Position numbers and translations under genes: made by a program. A stretch of 64,000 bases of DNA from G965213525 sp965213525 (GTDB taxonomy: Bacteria > Actinomycetota > Acidimicrobiia > Acidimicrobiales > Poriferisodalaceae). Position 1 is the stretch's first letter, and every line of letters starts with the position of its first letter. The notes under the pieces are model-generated. The model did no database searches and was not told the origin of the DNA. It saw only the letters and a program-made list of their open reading frames with translations. The DNA lies in contig OZ243889.1 of NCBI GenBank assembly GCA_965213525.1, positions 2,418,001 through 2,482,000 on the forward strand, written 5' to 3'. Positions 8,314 through 16,333 of this stretch are shown one piece after another.

Positions 8314-9630
8314 CTAACCGTCGGCCAGTGTGAGCCCGAACCTAGCGGCCTCGGCGGCAGCTCTATCCGGTGACAACTCGTCCCACTTCTCGTGCCTTAG
8401 CCTTCCGTCTTCCGTCAACAGGTCGCATTCGATGATCCTGAAGCTCTGGAAGACTCCTCGTAGAGCTTGAGCGACGGTCGACACGAGTCCCGGCGTGGAC
8501 TCGTTCGCCAACTCGAGGTCTACTGTCACCCTGACTACGGGAACGCGTTCGACAGGCTCAGACTGCCGAGGAGGGTTGATCACACAAGGTGCGGCCCCGA
8601 GGACGACGGGACACGCAGAATCAAGCGCAATTTCGACCGTCGCGTTGCGACTTCCGGAACGCTCCGCTGAGTGCGCGAAGAGCCAGGCGAGCGTTCCTAG
8701 GGTTTCCTGCACGAGGCGTTCCTCCTCCAAACGGAAAGTCCCCGGGGATGGATCCGTTTCGGGGTTCACAGCGGCTCGGATGTTCATCGCCGCAACTCCA
8801 CCGCCGTCCTGGTGCAGGTGGAACAGAGCTAGTCGTCCTGCAGAACGGGGCATTTCGACGATGAACCGCCGGTAACCGACTCTCACGGATGCGCGGCTCG
8901 CATCGAGTGCTGAGTCGACCAATCGGGGGAAGGCGGTTCCTGCCAAGAGGTCGTGCGTCCGCTGACGCCCAGCGTCGTCGAGAGGCATCGGACCGGGCGT
9001 ATCTGGATCGACCGCCACGATGAGCAGAACCGGATCCTGTCCGGGTCGACCGGCGCGCCCGTAGTGTTCGATCGCCTCCCGGCGCGCTGTCTCAAGACGC
9101 TCCATCTGACTGTGCAGGGCTGCGAACCTGTCACGGTAGGCCGATGCGACCTCTGCCTCCTCCATGTAGCGCGTCGACGGTCCGCTCCGGGATGGATACC
9201 TCAGATTTCGCTGCGCCCGGACGCTATGCGGGGCACGAGCACTCCTTTCGACGTCGATCAGATAGAAGCCGGCGTTTGGGTCCGCATCGGTCGTCACGGG
9301 ATGGATCGTGACGTCGACGGGAGGAGCCGTCAGCGAGCCGATGCTCTGCTGCATCCGAAGCGCTGACGACTCGTCAAGTTCGACCGGTGTCAATTCAGCG
9401 GCGCGCCCCTGATCCTCACGGACGCCGACCACGAGAGTTCCCCCGATCGCGTTCGCCATCGCTGCGACGTCCCCGGCCAGGTCCGATTTGCCTCTGTCCG
9501 TCGTGTCGTACTTTTGAGCCTTGAAGTCCAAGTCGACCGCTTCATGCACCCCGTTCGACACGAGGGTGCACAAGTCAGAGTAGGTCGTGTCAGATAGCGG
9601 CCGCCCGGTGAGGCGTTGGATTCTGGCCAT
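8314..9630 (-). CDS. AlbA_2/Schlafen-like domain protein
   Basis: Protein of 438 aa whose N-terminal third matches the Schlafen AlbA_2 (Slfn) domain: HEAVDLDFKAQKYDTT, then DLAGDVAAMANAIGGTLVVGV with the family signature NAxGGxLxxGV, then GFYLIDVERS and NLRYPSRSG. The rest carries a mixed helical part (RFAALHSQMERLETARREA) and beta-rich regions without a family I recognise. Base and codon use differ clearly from neighbours, with many A/T-ending codons and lower GC, which suggests acquisition by transfer into the gap between orn and the thioesterase. AlbA_2 proteins are often nucleic-acid binding, and some sit in anti-phage loci; such a role here is inference. There is no ribosome site, and TAGCTT lies six bases before the ATG. 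Confidence 0.8.
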   Translation of the reverse strand: MARIQRLTGRPLSDTTYSDLCTLVSNGVHEAVDLDFKAQKYDTTDRGKSDLAGDVAAMANAIGGTLVVGVREDQGRAAELTPVELDESSALRMQQSIGSLTAPPVDVTIHPVTTDADPNAGFYLIDVERSARAPHSVRAQRNLRYPSRSGPSTRYMEEAEVASAYRDRFAALHSQMERLETARREAIEHYGRAGRPGQDPVLLIVAVDPDTPGPMPLDDAGRQRTHDLLAGTAFPRLVDSALDASRASVRVGYRRFIVEMPRSAGRLALFHLHQDGGGVAAMNIRAAVNPETDPSPGTFRLEEERLVQETLGTLAWLFAHSAERSGSRNATVEIALDSACPVVLGAAPCVINPPRQSEPVERVPVVRVTVDLELANESTPGLVSTVAQALRGVFQSFRIIECDLLTEDGRLRHEKWDELSPDRAAAEAARFGLTLADG

Positions 9631-9639
9631 GCCGACAAG

Positions 9640-10419
9640 CTACGCCGCGGCGTCGTGGCGTTCGCCGTCCAGGGGGCTAACCCACGCTGCGGCCTGCACG
9701 ACGCCATCGGCGCGCAGCCAGAGGGATATCCCGTCGTCTCGCCCCCGGCCGATCGCCCGCTCGACGGTGACCGCAGCGCCGGCGTCGATGCCGGCGCGGT
9801 ACTCCAGCTCGGCGCGCACCCGACGGGTCGTCCACCCCGCCAGCGCCTCCTCGACGGGCGCCCAGTACGCAGCGTTGTTGACGTGATCCAACACGTCGAG
9901 GTCCACGGTCCGCAGGGGCCACCGCTCGGTGACGGTCCCTTCTGGCGGGGGGTCGGCGAGGCGCAGGCGGCCCCGCACCCGACGCTCGCCGCAGGCCTGC
10001 CCGTAGGACTGGCCGAACTCGGGGGGCACCACCGAGGGGCGCATCGTGCGCTCGTCGACGCACACCCACAGCGTGGCGGTCTCGACGAGCCCCCCGTCGG
10101 CACCGATCAGGCGGGTGCGGCGCTCGGCCCACCGGCTGCCGATGCCGCCGCAGAACGTGCGCACCTCGAGGTCCTCGCGCAGTCGGGGCGGTCGACGGAC
10201 CTCGACGAGGGTGCGGCGCACCACCCAGAACATCGCCCCCGGGAGGGCGGCGTCCACCGCGTCGTCGTTGGCGACGTCTTGGAGGTAGCGGGCGATGGCA
10301 TCGAGGCGCAGGCGCCCGGAGGTGGTGACGTCGCCCAGGCGCACCCGACGGCGTTGGGTGAAGATCCGCCCCTCCGTCGGCTCTGCCACGAGCTCGACGG
10401 CGGCGTCGACGGCGGTCAC
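9640..10419 (-). CDS. Acyl-ACP thioesterase (FatA/FatB-like)
   Basis: Double hot-dog thioesterase of 259 aa, predicted to release fatty acids from acyl carrier protein. The first hot-dog contains RRVRLGDVTTSGRLRLDA, IARYLQDVANDD and FWVVRRTLVEVRRPP. The second contains VDLDVLDHVNNAAYW, where the Asn/His of DHVNNAxYW are the conserved catalytic-region residues. GTG 10419 is chosen because the family starts shortly before the first strand; the frame continues upstream as Arg/Ser-rich noise. TATCGT ends nine bases before it and may be a -10 box. Confidence 0.88.
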   Translation of the reverse strand: MTAVDAAVELVAEPTEGRIFTQRRRVRLGDVTTSGRLRLDAIARYLQDVANDDAVDAALPGAMFWVVRRTLVEVRRPPRLREDLEVRTFCGGIGSRWAERRTRLIGADGGLVETATLWVCVDERTMRPSVVPPEFGQSYGQACGERRVRGRLRLADPPPEGTVTERWPLRTVDLDVLDHVNNAAYWAPVEEALAGWTTRRVRAELEYRAGIDAGAAVTVERAIGRGRDDGISLWLRADGVVQAAAWVSPLDGERHDAAA

Positions 10420-10538
10420 GGACGGCCGACGATAATCGCTTGACCGGAGCCCACGACCGAGGTTCGCTGGTGCTGTCGGGGTGGGTGCCTCGGCCGCTGC
10501 GAGCTCTCGGGCCGGCGTCGACGACGAAGGAGCGCAAC

Positions 10539-10775
10539 ATGGTCGACACGACCTGCAGCCGCCACGTCGTCGACGGCACGCAGCTGGCGCCGCTCGCATC
10601 GGGCGTCCCCGCCCCCGCCGACCACGCGCCCGGCGCCGCGACGTTCGCGCTGACCGGCCCAACCCTGGCCGCGTCCACCGCTCTCACCGCGGTGCCTGCG
10701 CTCACGCCCATGCCGCGCCTGCGCCGGATCTTCGGCAACGGCACCCACCGTCGGCCTCCGGACCCTCTGACCTAG
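10539..10775 (+). CDS. Small hypothetical protein with strong ribosome site
   Basis: Frame of 78 codons preceded by AAGGAG seven bases before the ATG, one of the best ribosome sites in the window, and followed by a strong hairpin at 10804. The peptide is Ala/Pro/Thr-rich in the middle (ALTGPTLAASTALTAVPALTP) and basic at the end (RLRRIFGNGTHRRPP). No family is recognised. Its own ribosome site and terminator argue that it is a genuine single-gene unit. Confidence 0.6.
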   Translation: MVDTTCSRHVVDGTQLAPLASGVPAPADHAPGAATFALTGPTLAASTALTAVPALTPMPRLRRIFGNGTHRRPPDPLT

Positions 10776-10803
10776 CTGCTCGCCCAGCATCGGAGTCGTC
10801 CCC

Positions 10804-10837
10804 AGAGGCCGTCGGATCACCAGATCCGGCGGCCTCT
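10804..10837 (+). terminator. Strong hairpin, likely terminator
   Basis: The arms 10804-10818 and 10823-10837 form a 15-bp stem with a single G-U pair and the four-base loop ACCA. No T-tract follows. It lies 28 bases after the stop of the small gene and ahead of the repeat leading to whiB. Confidence 0.7.
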
Positions 10838-11000
10838 CTGCGTCCCGCCCGAACCGCCCCGCCGCCCGATCCGCCCGCCACCTGCTCCATCCCGCCCGAT
10901 CCATCCCGCCCGATCCTTCCCGCCCCGCCCGATCCTTCCCGCCCCGCCCCATCGTTCCCGCCCGAACCGCCCCGCCCGAGCCGCCCCGCCCAGACCGCCC
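10838..11000. repeat. C-rich tandem repeat, quadruplex-prone
   Basis: About 160 bases almost free of G-runs on the plus strand, built from units like CCCGCCCGATCCTTCCCGCC. The minus strand carries many GGG runs, for example GGGCGGGGCGGGAAGGATC followed by GGG, which fits a G-quadruplex with loops of 1, 1 and 7. It fills the space in front of whiB. Confidence 0.75.
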
Positions 11001-11024
11001 GCCCCACGCACGACAGGGATCCCC

Positions 11025-11441
11025 GTGCCGCAACGACAACGACCCGCCCACCCCCTGGACCGCCCCACCGGCGACGTCTCCGGCGACCGGCCCACCGAGG
11101 CCCCGCCGCTCGACGTCTGGCTGACCGTCGGCGACGAGGCCTGGCGCACCGACGCCCGCTGCCGTGACCTCGTCGGCACCATGACCGAGGTGTTCTTCAG
11201 CGACGACCTCGTCGACATCGCCAGAGCCAAGGCCATGTGCGCCCGCTGTGCGGTGCGCCCCGAGTGCCTCGAGGCTGCCCTCGCTCGCCGCGAGCCCTGG
11301 GGCGTGTGGGGCGGTGAGCTGCTCGAACGGGGACGCATCGTCGAGCACAAGCGTCCCCGGGGTCGGCCGCCCAAGACCCCGCGCCCACCACTGGTCGTCG
11401 ACGAGGTGCCACCGCCGCTGCCGCTGACGAGGCCGGCGTGA
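11025..11441 (+). CDS. WhiB-family iron-sulfur regulator
   Basis: Wbl protein of 138 aa with four cysteines that bind a 4Fe-4S cluster: Cys46, Cys72, Cys75 and Cys81 (C-x25-C-x2-C-x5-C). The sigma-contact turn GVWGG is at 93-97. A basic C-terminus (HKRPRGRPPK) resembles the AT-hook-like DNA contact of WhiB proteins. The first 30 residues are unstructured. These proteins act with the primary sigma factor at selected promoters in response to redox state or NO. The start GTG has no obvious ribosome site, and the leader consists of the C-rich repeat, which may itself affect expression. Which Wbl subclass it belongs to cannot be decided by eye. Confidence 0.92.
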   Translation: MPQRQRPAHPLDRPTGDVSGDRPTEAPPLDVWLTVGDEAWRTDARCRDLVGTMTEVFFSDDLVDIARAKAMCARCAVRPECLEAALARREPWGVWGGELLERGRIVEHKRPRGRPPKTPRPPLVVDEVPPPLPLTRPA

Positions 11442-11574
11442 GGGGCCGGGCCTTCGCCCCCCGCCCTCGTGGGCTCGGCCGCGAGGGCGGGGTGGCGGGT
11501 CCGGGTCCAGACTGCGGGGAAGCCACCGGCACCGAATCGGGTTGCCACGGCGACGACGCCACCCGAGGACCCCC

Positions 11575-12135
11575 ATGCCCGACCGCTCCGATCCACCCCG
11601 AGCCGACGACGGCGACAGCCCCCGCCCTGGCGACGTCGGGCGGCGCTGGGTGATGGCGGGGCTGGCGGCGTTCATCGTCGTCGCCGGGGTGGTCGTGGTG
11701 CTCACCGGCGGCGGCGGGTCAGCCGGGGGCGATGGCCACCTCGACGTCGCCTTCGTGGCCCCTGACGGCGCCGAGGTCGAGCTCTCGTCGTTCGCCGGCA
11801 CGCCGATGGTGGTGAACTTCTTCGCCTCGTGGTGCGCGCCCTGTCGGGCCGAGATGCCCGACTTCGAGGCGGTCCACCAGGCGCTGGGCGACCAGGTCCG
11901 CTTCGTCGGCCTCGCCTTCAACGACCCCGTCGAGGAGGCCGCCAGCATCATCGACGAGACCGGGGTGACCTACACCTGGGGCGTCGACACCGACGGCGAC
12001 ATCTTCGACGCCTACGATGCGGGCGTCATGCCGACCACCGTGCTCGTCGCCGCCGACGGCACGATCGTCGACGTCCACGGCGGCATCCTCACCGAGGCCG
12101 AGCTCACCTCCCGGGCACAGGAGCTGATCGGATGA
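11575..12135 (+). CDS. TlpA-like membrane-anchored thioredoxin
   Basis: Protein of 186 aa with one N-terminal membrane anchor (about residues 25-44) and an extracytoplasmic thioredoxin fold. The active site is NFFASWCAPCRAEMP with Cys87 and Cys90, and the cis-proline loop is GVMPTTVLV. It is predicted to reduce or resolve disulfides outside the membrane, for example during cytochrome c maturation. ATG 11575 follows CGAGGA. The next gene, CcdA, overlaps by four bases and would supply electrons, so the two form one redox unit. This is relevant because the window also encodes a caa3 oxidase with a heme c domain. Confidence 0.9.
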   Translation: MPDRSDPPRADDGDSPRPGDVGRRWVMAGLAAFIVVAGVVVVLTGGGGSAGGDGHLDVAFVAPDGAEVELSSFAGTPMVVNFFASWCAPCRAEMPDFEAVHQALGDQVRFVGLAFNDPVEEAASIIDETGVTYTWGVDTDGDIFDAYDAGVMPTTVLVAADGTIVDVHGGILTEAELTSRAQELIG

Positions 12136-13058
12136 TCGACGCCCCCCTCGCCTTCGCCTTCACCGTCGGCATGGTCGCTGCGGTCAACCCGTGCGGGTTC
12201 GCCATGTTGCCGGCCTACCTGTCGTTCTTCCTCGGGCGATCCGACGGCGGCGACGACGACCCGGTCCACTCGATCGGGCGGGCGGTCGTCACCACCTTGA
12301 GCCTGTCGGCGGGGTTCACCTCGGTGTTCCTCGCCGTGGGCTCGCTGCTGGGCGCCGGGGTGGACGGGTTGCGCGACGTCTTGCCCTGGGTGGTGATCGT
12401 CATCGGGGTGGCCATGGTGGTGCTGGGCCTCGGCATGACGACCGGCCGGGACGTGGCCGTGCGCATCCCCCGCCTGCAGCGAGGGGCCGGCGACCGGGGT
12501 GTGGCCTCGATGGTGCTGTTCGGGGCCAGCTACGCCACGGCTTCGCTCGGGTGCACCCTGCCGCTGTTCCTGGTGGCGGTGGTCAACCGCCCGGTGGGCG
12601 TCACCAGCGCGCTGGTCTCGATGCTCGCCTACTCGCTCGGGATGACGCTGACGATCGGGGCGCTCACCCTCTCGCTGGCGCTGGCTCGCTCGACGGTCCT
12701 GAGCGGTCTGCGGCGGGTCGTGGCCCGCATCGAGCGGATCTCCGGGGCGCTGCTCGTGCTGACCGGCACCTACACCGTGTGGTTCTGGGTCAACGAGCTC
12801 ACCCCGGGCAGCGGTCAGCCCGCTGCGATCCGCTGGGTCGAGCGGCGCAGCTTCGAGATCCAACGCTGGGTCGAGCGCACCGGGGGCGTGCGGGTCGGCC
12901 TGCTGCTGGCGATGGTGGTGGCCGGCGTCGTCCTCGCAGCGTTGATCTCGGCCGAGCGTGCGGCGCGACGTCGACCGGCTCGCCGTACGCCCGACGAGCG
13001 TCCCGCCATGCCCGACGAGCGTCCCGCCACGCTCGAGGGGAGCCCGGCTGCGCCTTGA
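12132..13058 (+). CDS. ccdA: Cytochrome c biogenesis protein CcdA
   Basis: Integral membrane protein of 308 aa with the CcdA/DsbD beta-domain layout of six helices plus an extra C-terminal one. The two redox cysteines are Cys21 in VNPCGFAMLP and Cys141 in SLGCTLPLF, each followed by proline-bearing helices as in the family. It carries reducing equivalents from cytoplasmic thioredoxin to the external TlpA-like partner encoded just upstream (ATGA overlap). After the last helix the tail carries a perfect 7-residue duplication, PDERPAM then PDERPAT, from a 21-base repeat. Confidence 0.92.
   Translation: MIDAPLAFAFTVGMVAAVNPCGFAMLPAYLSFFLGRSDGGDDDPVHSIGRAVVTTLSLSAGFTSVFLAVGSLLGAGVDGLRDVLPWVVIVIGVAMVVLGLGMTTGRDVAVRIPRLQRGAGDRGVASMVLFGASYATASLGCTLPLFLVAVVNRPVGVTSALVSMLAYSLGMTLTIGALTLSLALARSTVLSGLRRVVARIERISGALLVLTGTYTVWFWVNELTPGSGQPAAIRWVERRSFEIQRWVERTGGVRVGLLLAMVVAGVVLAALISAERAARRRPARRTPDERPAMPDERPATLEGSPAAP
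12989..13030. repeat. 21-bp direct repeat in ccdA tail
   Basis: Two adjacent 21-base copies of GCCCGACGAGCGTCCCGCCA(T/C) duplicate seven codons in the cytoplasmic tail of ccdA. Confidence 0.85.
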
Positions 13059-13753
13059 CCCCGGTACGGTCCGACGTCGTGCGCACCGACGGCTCGTTCG
13101 CTGAGTTCCTCGCCCACCCGCAGGTGGTCGAGCGCTGCGAGCTCGGCGGGCGCGTCGGCTTCATGGCCTTCCACGCCGGGCTGGAGGAGGGCACCGAGGA
13201 GATCGCCGCCGAGGCCGCCGAGCGGTCGTCGAGCTCGATCTACGTCGCCCGCCAGCCTCCCGACCTGCAGTGGCACGTGTCGTCGCACCGGGTCATCGCC
13301 GCCGACTCGGCCCGACTCGCTGAGTTCTTCGAACACGTCGACGTCGTCATCGCCGTGCACGGCTACGGGCGCCCCGAGCTGATGCGCTCGCTGCTGCTCG
13401 GTGGACGGCGCCGCCGGGCCGCCGAGGTCGTGGCCGTGCACCTCATCCGGGCGCTGCCCGGCTACGACATCGTCCACCGCCTCGACGACATGCCCAAGGC
13501 CCTGCGCGGCTTGCGCGAGACCAACCCCGTCAACGTCGCCCGACTCGACGGCCTGCAGATCGAGCTCCCGCCCCGCCTGCGGATGGAGCTGCCCGAGTAC
13601 GCCCGCCACCTCGTGCCCGAGCAGCGCCGGGCGCGTCGACACCTGATCGGGGCGCTGGCCACCGCCGCCCAGCGTCTCGAGGCCGAGCTCTGTCGCCCCA
13701 CGCCCGTCACGACCGGCGGCGATGCGAGGGCCCCGATCACCACCGGCCGATAG
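13055..13753 (+). CDS. Poly-gamma-glutamate hydrolase-like protein
   Basis: Protein of up to 232 aa resembling the PghP/DUF867 family, zinc-dependent hydrolases first described from phage that cleave poly-gamma-glutamate. Visible marks are GFMAFHAGLEEGTEEIAAE (the family has a His-x-GxxExGT metal region), WHVSSHRVIAAD and DVVIAVHGYGRPELM. The candidate start TTG 13055 overlaps the ccdA stop in TTGA; a GTG at 13079 is the alternative. Its TAG stop is part of the TAGGTT box before crtE. Neither the substrate nor a link to its redox neighbours is shown by the sequence. Confidence 0.78.
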   Translation: MTPVRSDVVRTDGSFAEFLAHPQVVERCELGGRVGFMAFHAGLEEGTEEIAAEAAERSSSSIYVARQPPDLQWHVSSHRVIAADSARLAEFFEHVDVVIAVHGYGRPELMRSLLLGGRRRRAAEVVAVHLIRALPGYDIVHRLDDMPKALRGLRETNPVNVARLDGLQIELPPRLRMELPEYARHLVPEQRRARRHLIGALATAAQRLEAELCRPTPVTTGGDARAPITTGR

Positions 13754-13756
13754 GTT
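13751..13756 (+). promoter_or_regulatory. -10-like box of the carotenoid operon
   Basis: TAGGTT sits ten bases before the crtE ATG, with no ribosome site between. The same hexamer precedes serS and the LLM oxidoreductase gene at 8-9 bases. Its TAG doubles as the stop codon of the upstream gene. No -35 box is recognisable. Confidence 0.5.
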
Positions 13757-13766
13757 CGGCGAGCGT

Positions 13767-14861
13767 ATGACCGATCTGGCGTCACGTTCGACGCCGCCCG
13801 CTGTCGACGACGACCTGGTCGCCGAACCGATGGCCGCCATCGAGCGCCGCCTCCACGAGGTGCTCGACTCCGAGTCGCGACGTTGGAGCCGCGTCGACCC
13901 CGAGCTCGTCACGTGCTTCGAGCTCGTCTCGGAGTTCATCGCCAACGGGGGCAAGCGGCTCCGGCCGGCGTTCTGCGTCCTCGCCCACCTCGGTGTCGGG
14001 GGCCGACCCGACGACGAGCGCCTCATGGATCTCGGCGCCGCCCTCGAGCTGCTGCACACCTTTGCCCTCGTCCACGACGACGTGATGGACGGCTCGGACC
14101 TGCGCCGCCACGCCCCCACCGTGCACCGGGCGATGGCAGCGCGGCACACCGACGGGGGGTGGTCGGGTGAGCAGCGGCGCTTCGGCGAGGGCATGGCGGT
14201 GCTGCTCGGCGATCTCACCTTCGTGTACGCCACCCGGCTGACCGCCGGGATGCCGACACCGGTCATCGAGCTGTTCGGCGAGCTGCAGATCGAGCTGCAC
14301 GTCGGGCAGTACCTCGACCTGCTCGGTGCCGCCCGAGGCGACGACGACGCCGAGCGGGCCGACCGGGTGCTGCTGTACAAGACGGCCAAGTACTCCGTCG
14401 AACGTCCGCTGCACCTCGGGGTGGCGCTGAACGGTCGCCTCGAGGCGCTCCGAGACCCGCTCTCTCGGCTGGGCCTGGCCGTCGGCCGGGCGTTCCAGTT
14501 GCGAGACGACCTGCTCGGCGCCCTCGGTGAGCCGGCGGTGACCGGCAAGCCGATCGGCGAGGACTTCCGTGAGGGCAAGCGCACCGCGCTCATCCACCAC
14601 GCCCGCCGGTGGGCCGACGAGGGCGGCCACCCCGCGGCGGGCGCCGCGCTCGACCGGCTCGGGCAACCCGACCTCGACGATGAGGGTGTGCGCTCCATCC
14701 AACAGGTGCTGGTGCGCAGCGGGGCCGTGGCGGCCAGCGAGGGCCGCATCGCCGAGCTCATGGCCCACGCCGAGGCCACCCTGGCCACCACCGACATGAC
14801 CGAGCCCGCCCGCCAGGGCATCGCCCGCCTCGCTCGCCGCTGCGCCTGGAGGGAGGCGTGA
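13767..14861 (+). CDS. crtE: Geranylgeranyl diphosphate synthase
   Basis: Trans-prenyltransferase of 364 aa that condenses isopentenyl diphosphate with allylic diphosphates, here most likely to the C20 precursor of carotenoids. The first Asp-rich motif is DDVMD at 104-108 in LVHDDVMDGSDLRR. The second appears as FQLRDDLLG, and GGKRLRP provides the substrate-binding Lys-Arg. The second motif is DDLLG rather than DDxxD, common among actinobacterial IdsB-type enzymes. It is first in a run of nine genes with overlapping stops and starts, and the crtI start overlaps its stop in GTGA. Confidence 0.93.
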   Translation: MTDLASRSTPPAVDDDLVAEPMAAIERRLHEVLDSESRRWSRVDPELVTCFELVSEFIANGGKRLRPAFCVLAHLGVGGRPDDERLMDLGAALELLHTFALVHDDVMDGSDLRRHAPTVHRAMAARHTDGGWSGEQRRFGEGMAVLLGDLTFVYATRLTAGMPTPVIELFGELQIELHVGQYLDLLGAARGDDDAERADRVLLYKTAKYSVERPLHLGVALNGRLEALRDPLSRLGLAVGRAFQLRDDLLGALGEPAVTGKPIGEDFREGKRTALIHHARRWADEGGHPAAGAALDRLGQPDLDDEGVRSIQQVLVRSGAVAASEGRIAELMAHAEATLATTDMTEPARQGIARLARRCAWREA

Positions 14862-16333
14862 CCGGGCGCGTGGTGGTGGTCGGTGCCGGCCTCGGCGGCC
14901 TGTCGGCCGCCTGTCACCTCGCCGGGCGGGGACATGAGGTCACCGTCGTCGAGCGCGACGCCCAACCCGGCGGCAGCGCCGGTCAGTGGACCCACGAGGG
15001 CTTCCGCTTCGACACGGGCCCGTCGGTGCTCACGATGCGCCACCTGCTGGCCGACACCTTCGCCGCCGCCGGCGCCGACCTGGGCGACCACCTCGACCTC
15101 GCGCTGCTCGACCCCGCCTACCGGGCGTCGTTCTGGGACGGTTCAGAGATCGCGGTCCGCGCCGATCGCGCGGCGATGGCCGAGGAGATCCGCCGCACCT
15201 GCGGGCCAGGCGACGCGGCGGCGTTCGAGCGCTTCGTCGACTGGATCACCGAGCTGTACCGGGTCGAGATGGGGCCGTTCATCGAATCCGACGTGGACTC
15301 GCCACTCGACCTGCTCCGCTCCCCGGCGGCCATGGCCACCCTGGTGCGCCTCGGGGGCTTCGGCCGGCTGTGGAAGCGGGTCGGCCGGTTCTTCGAGGAC
15401 GATCGCCTCCGTCGGCTGTACTCGTTCCAGGCGCTGTACGCCGGCATGTCGCCGTTGCGGGCGCTCGCCCTGTACGGCGTCATCGCCTACATGGACACCG
15501 TCGAGGGCGTGTGGTTCCCGACCGGCGGCGTGCACGCCGTGGCCGAGGGCCTCGCCGAGGCGGCGATCAAGGCGGGAGCCGAGGTCCGCCTCGACGCCGG
15601 CGTGGTTGCGGTGCGCCCGGCGACCGCCGGGCGTCCGTGCACCGTCGAGCTCGCCACCGGCGAGCGCCTCGAGGCCGACGCCGTGGTGGTCAACCCCGAC
15701 CTGCCCATCGCCTACGAGGAGCTGCTCGACGTCGCCCCGCCCCGGCAGGTCACCCCGCCCCAGCACTCGCCGTCCTGTGTCGTGTGGCTGCTCGGGACCT
15801 CCGCCGAGGCCGCCCCGTCGTGGGCGCACCACAACATCCACTTCGCCGAACCGTGGGCCGAGAGCTTCGAGCAGCTGATCGACCGGCGCCAGCCCATGCA
15901 GCACCCCTCCCGCTTCGTCACCGTCGCCTCGCGCACCGATCCGACGGCGGCGCCGGCCGGGCACCACACCCTCTACGTGCTCGAACCCGTCCCGAACCTG
16001 GCCGCCGATCTGGACTGGCCGGCGGTCGAGGCCGAGCTCGGCGAACGGACCCTCGGGTGGCTGCGCTCGGAGGGCTACCTCGACGGCGACCCGGTCGTGC
16101 AGCGCACGATCACCCCCCGTGACTGGCGGGCTGCGGGCCACGCCCGGGGCACCCCCTTCGCCCTCGACCACCGCCTCACCCAGAGCGGCCCGTTCCGGCC
16201 CTCCCTGGTCGACCGACGCCTCCCCGGGGTGGTGTTCGTCGGATCGGGCACCCGCCCCGGTGTGGGGGTCCCGATGGTGCTGATCTCGGGGCGCCTCGCC
16301 GCTGACCGGGTGAGCGAGCACCTCGGTGGTTGA
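14858..16333 (+). CDS. crtI: Phytoene desaturase
   Basis: FAD-dependent CrtI-type enzyme of 491 aa that desaturates phytoene stepwise to lycopene. The N-terminal dinucleotide fold reads VVVVGAGLGGLSAACHL, followed by VVERDAQPGGSAG. The C-terminal FAD-binding signature is VVFVGSGTRPGVGVPMVLIS. YFPTGGV-type substrate-side sequence appears as VWFPTGGVHAVAEGL. The length is standard. Start and stop overlap crtE and crtB. Confidence 0.94.
   Translation: MTGRVVVVGAGLGGLSAACHLAGRGHEVTVVERDAQPGGSAGQWTHEGFRFDTGPSVLTMRHLLADTFAAAGADLGDHLDLALLDPAYRASFWDGSEIAVRADRAAMAEEIRRTCGPGDAAAFERFVDWITELYRVEMGPFIESDVDSPLDLLRSPAAMATLVRLGGFGRLWKRVGRFFEDDRLRRLYSFQALYAGMSPLRALALYGVIAYMDTVEGVWFPTGGVHAVAEGLAEAAIKAGAEVRLDAGVVAVRPATAGRPCTVELATGERLEADAVVVNPDLPIAYEELLDVAPPRQVTPPQHSPSCVVWLLGTSAEAAPSWAHHNIHFAEPWAESFEQLIDRRQPMQHPSRFVTVASRTDPTAAPAGHHTLYVLEPVPNLAADLDWPAVEAELGERTLGWLRSEGYLDGDPVVQRTITPRDWRAAGHARGTPFALDHRLTQSGPFRPSLVDRRLPGVVFVGSGTRPGVGVPMVLISGRLAADRVSEHLGG

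Noticed and set aside
10838..11000. CRISPR array
   Set aside because: Units are short, degenerate and contiguous, with no equal-length unique spacers and no cas genes; this is a simple C-rich tandem repeat.
12815..15091. Minus-strand open frame of about 760 codons across the ccdA tail, the hydrolase-like gene and crtE
   Set aside because: Ser/Arg-rich composition without motifs; three genuine plus-strand genes with clear family signatures cover the same bases.
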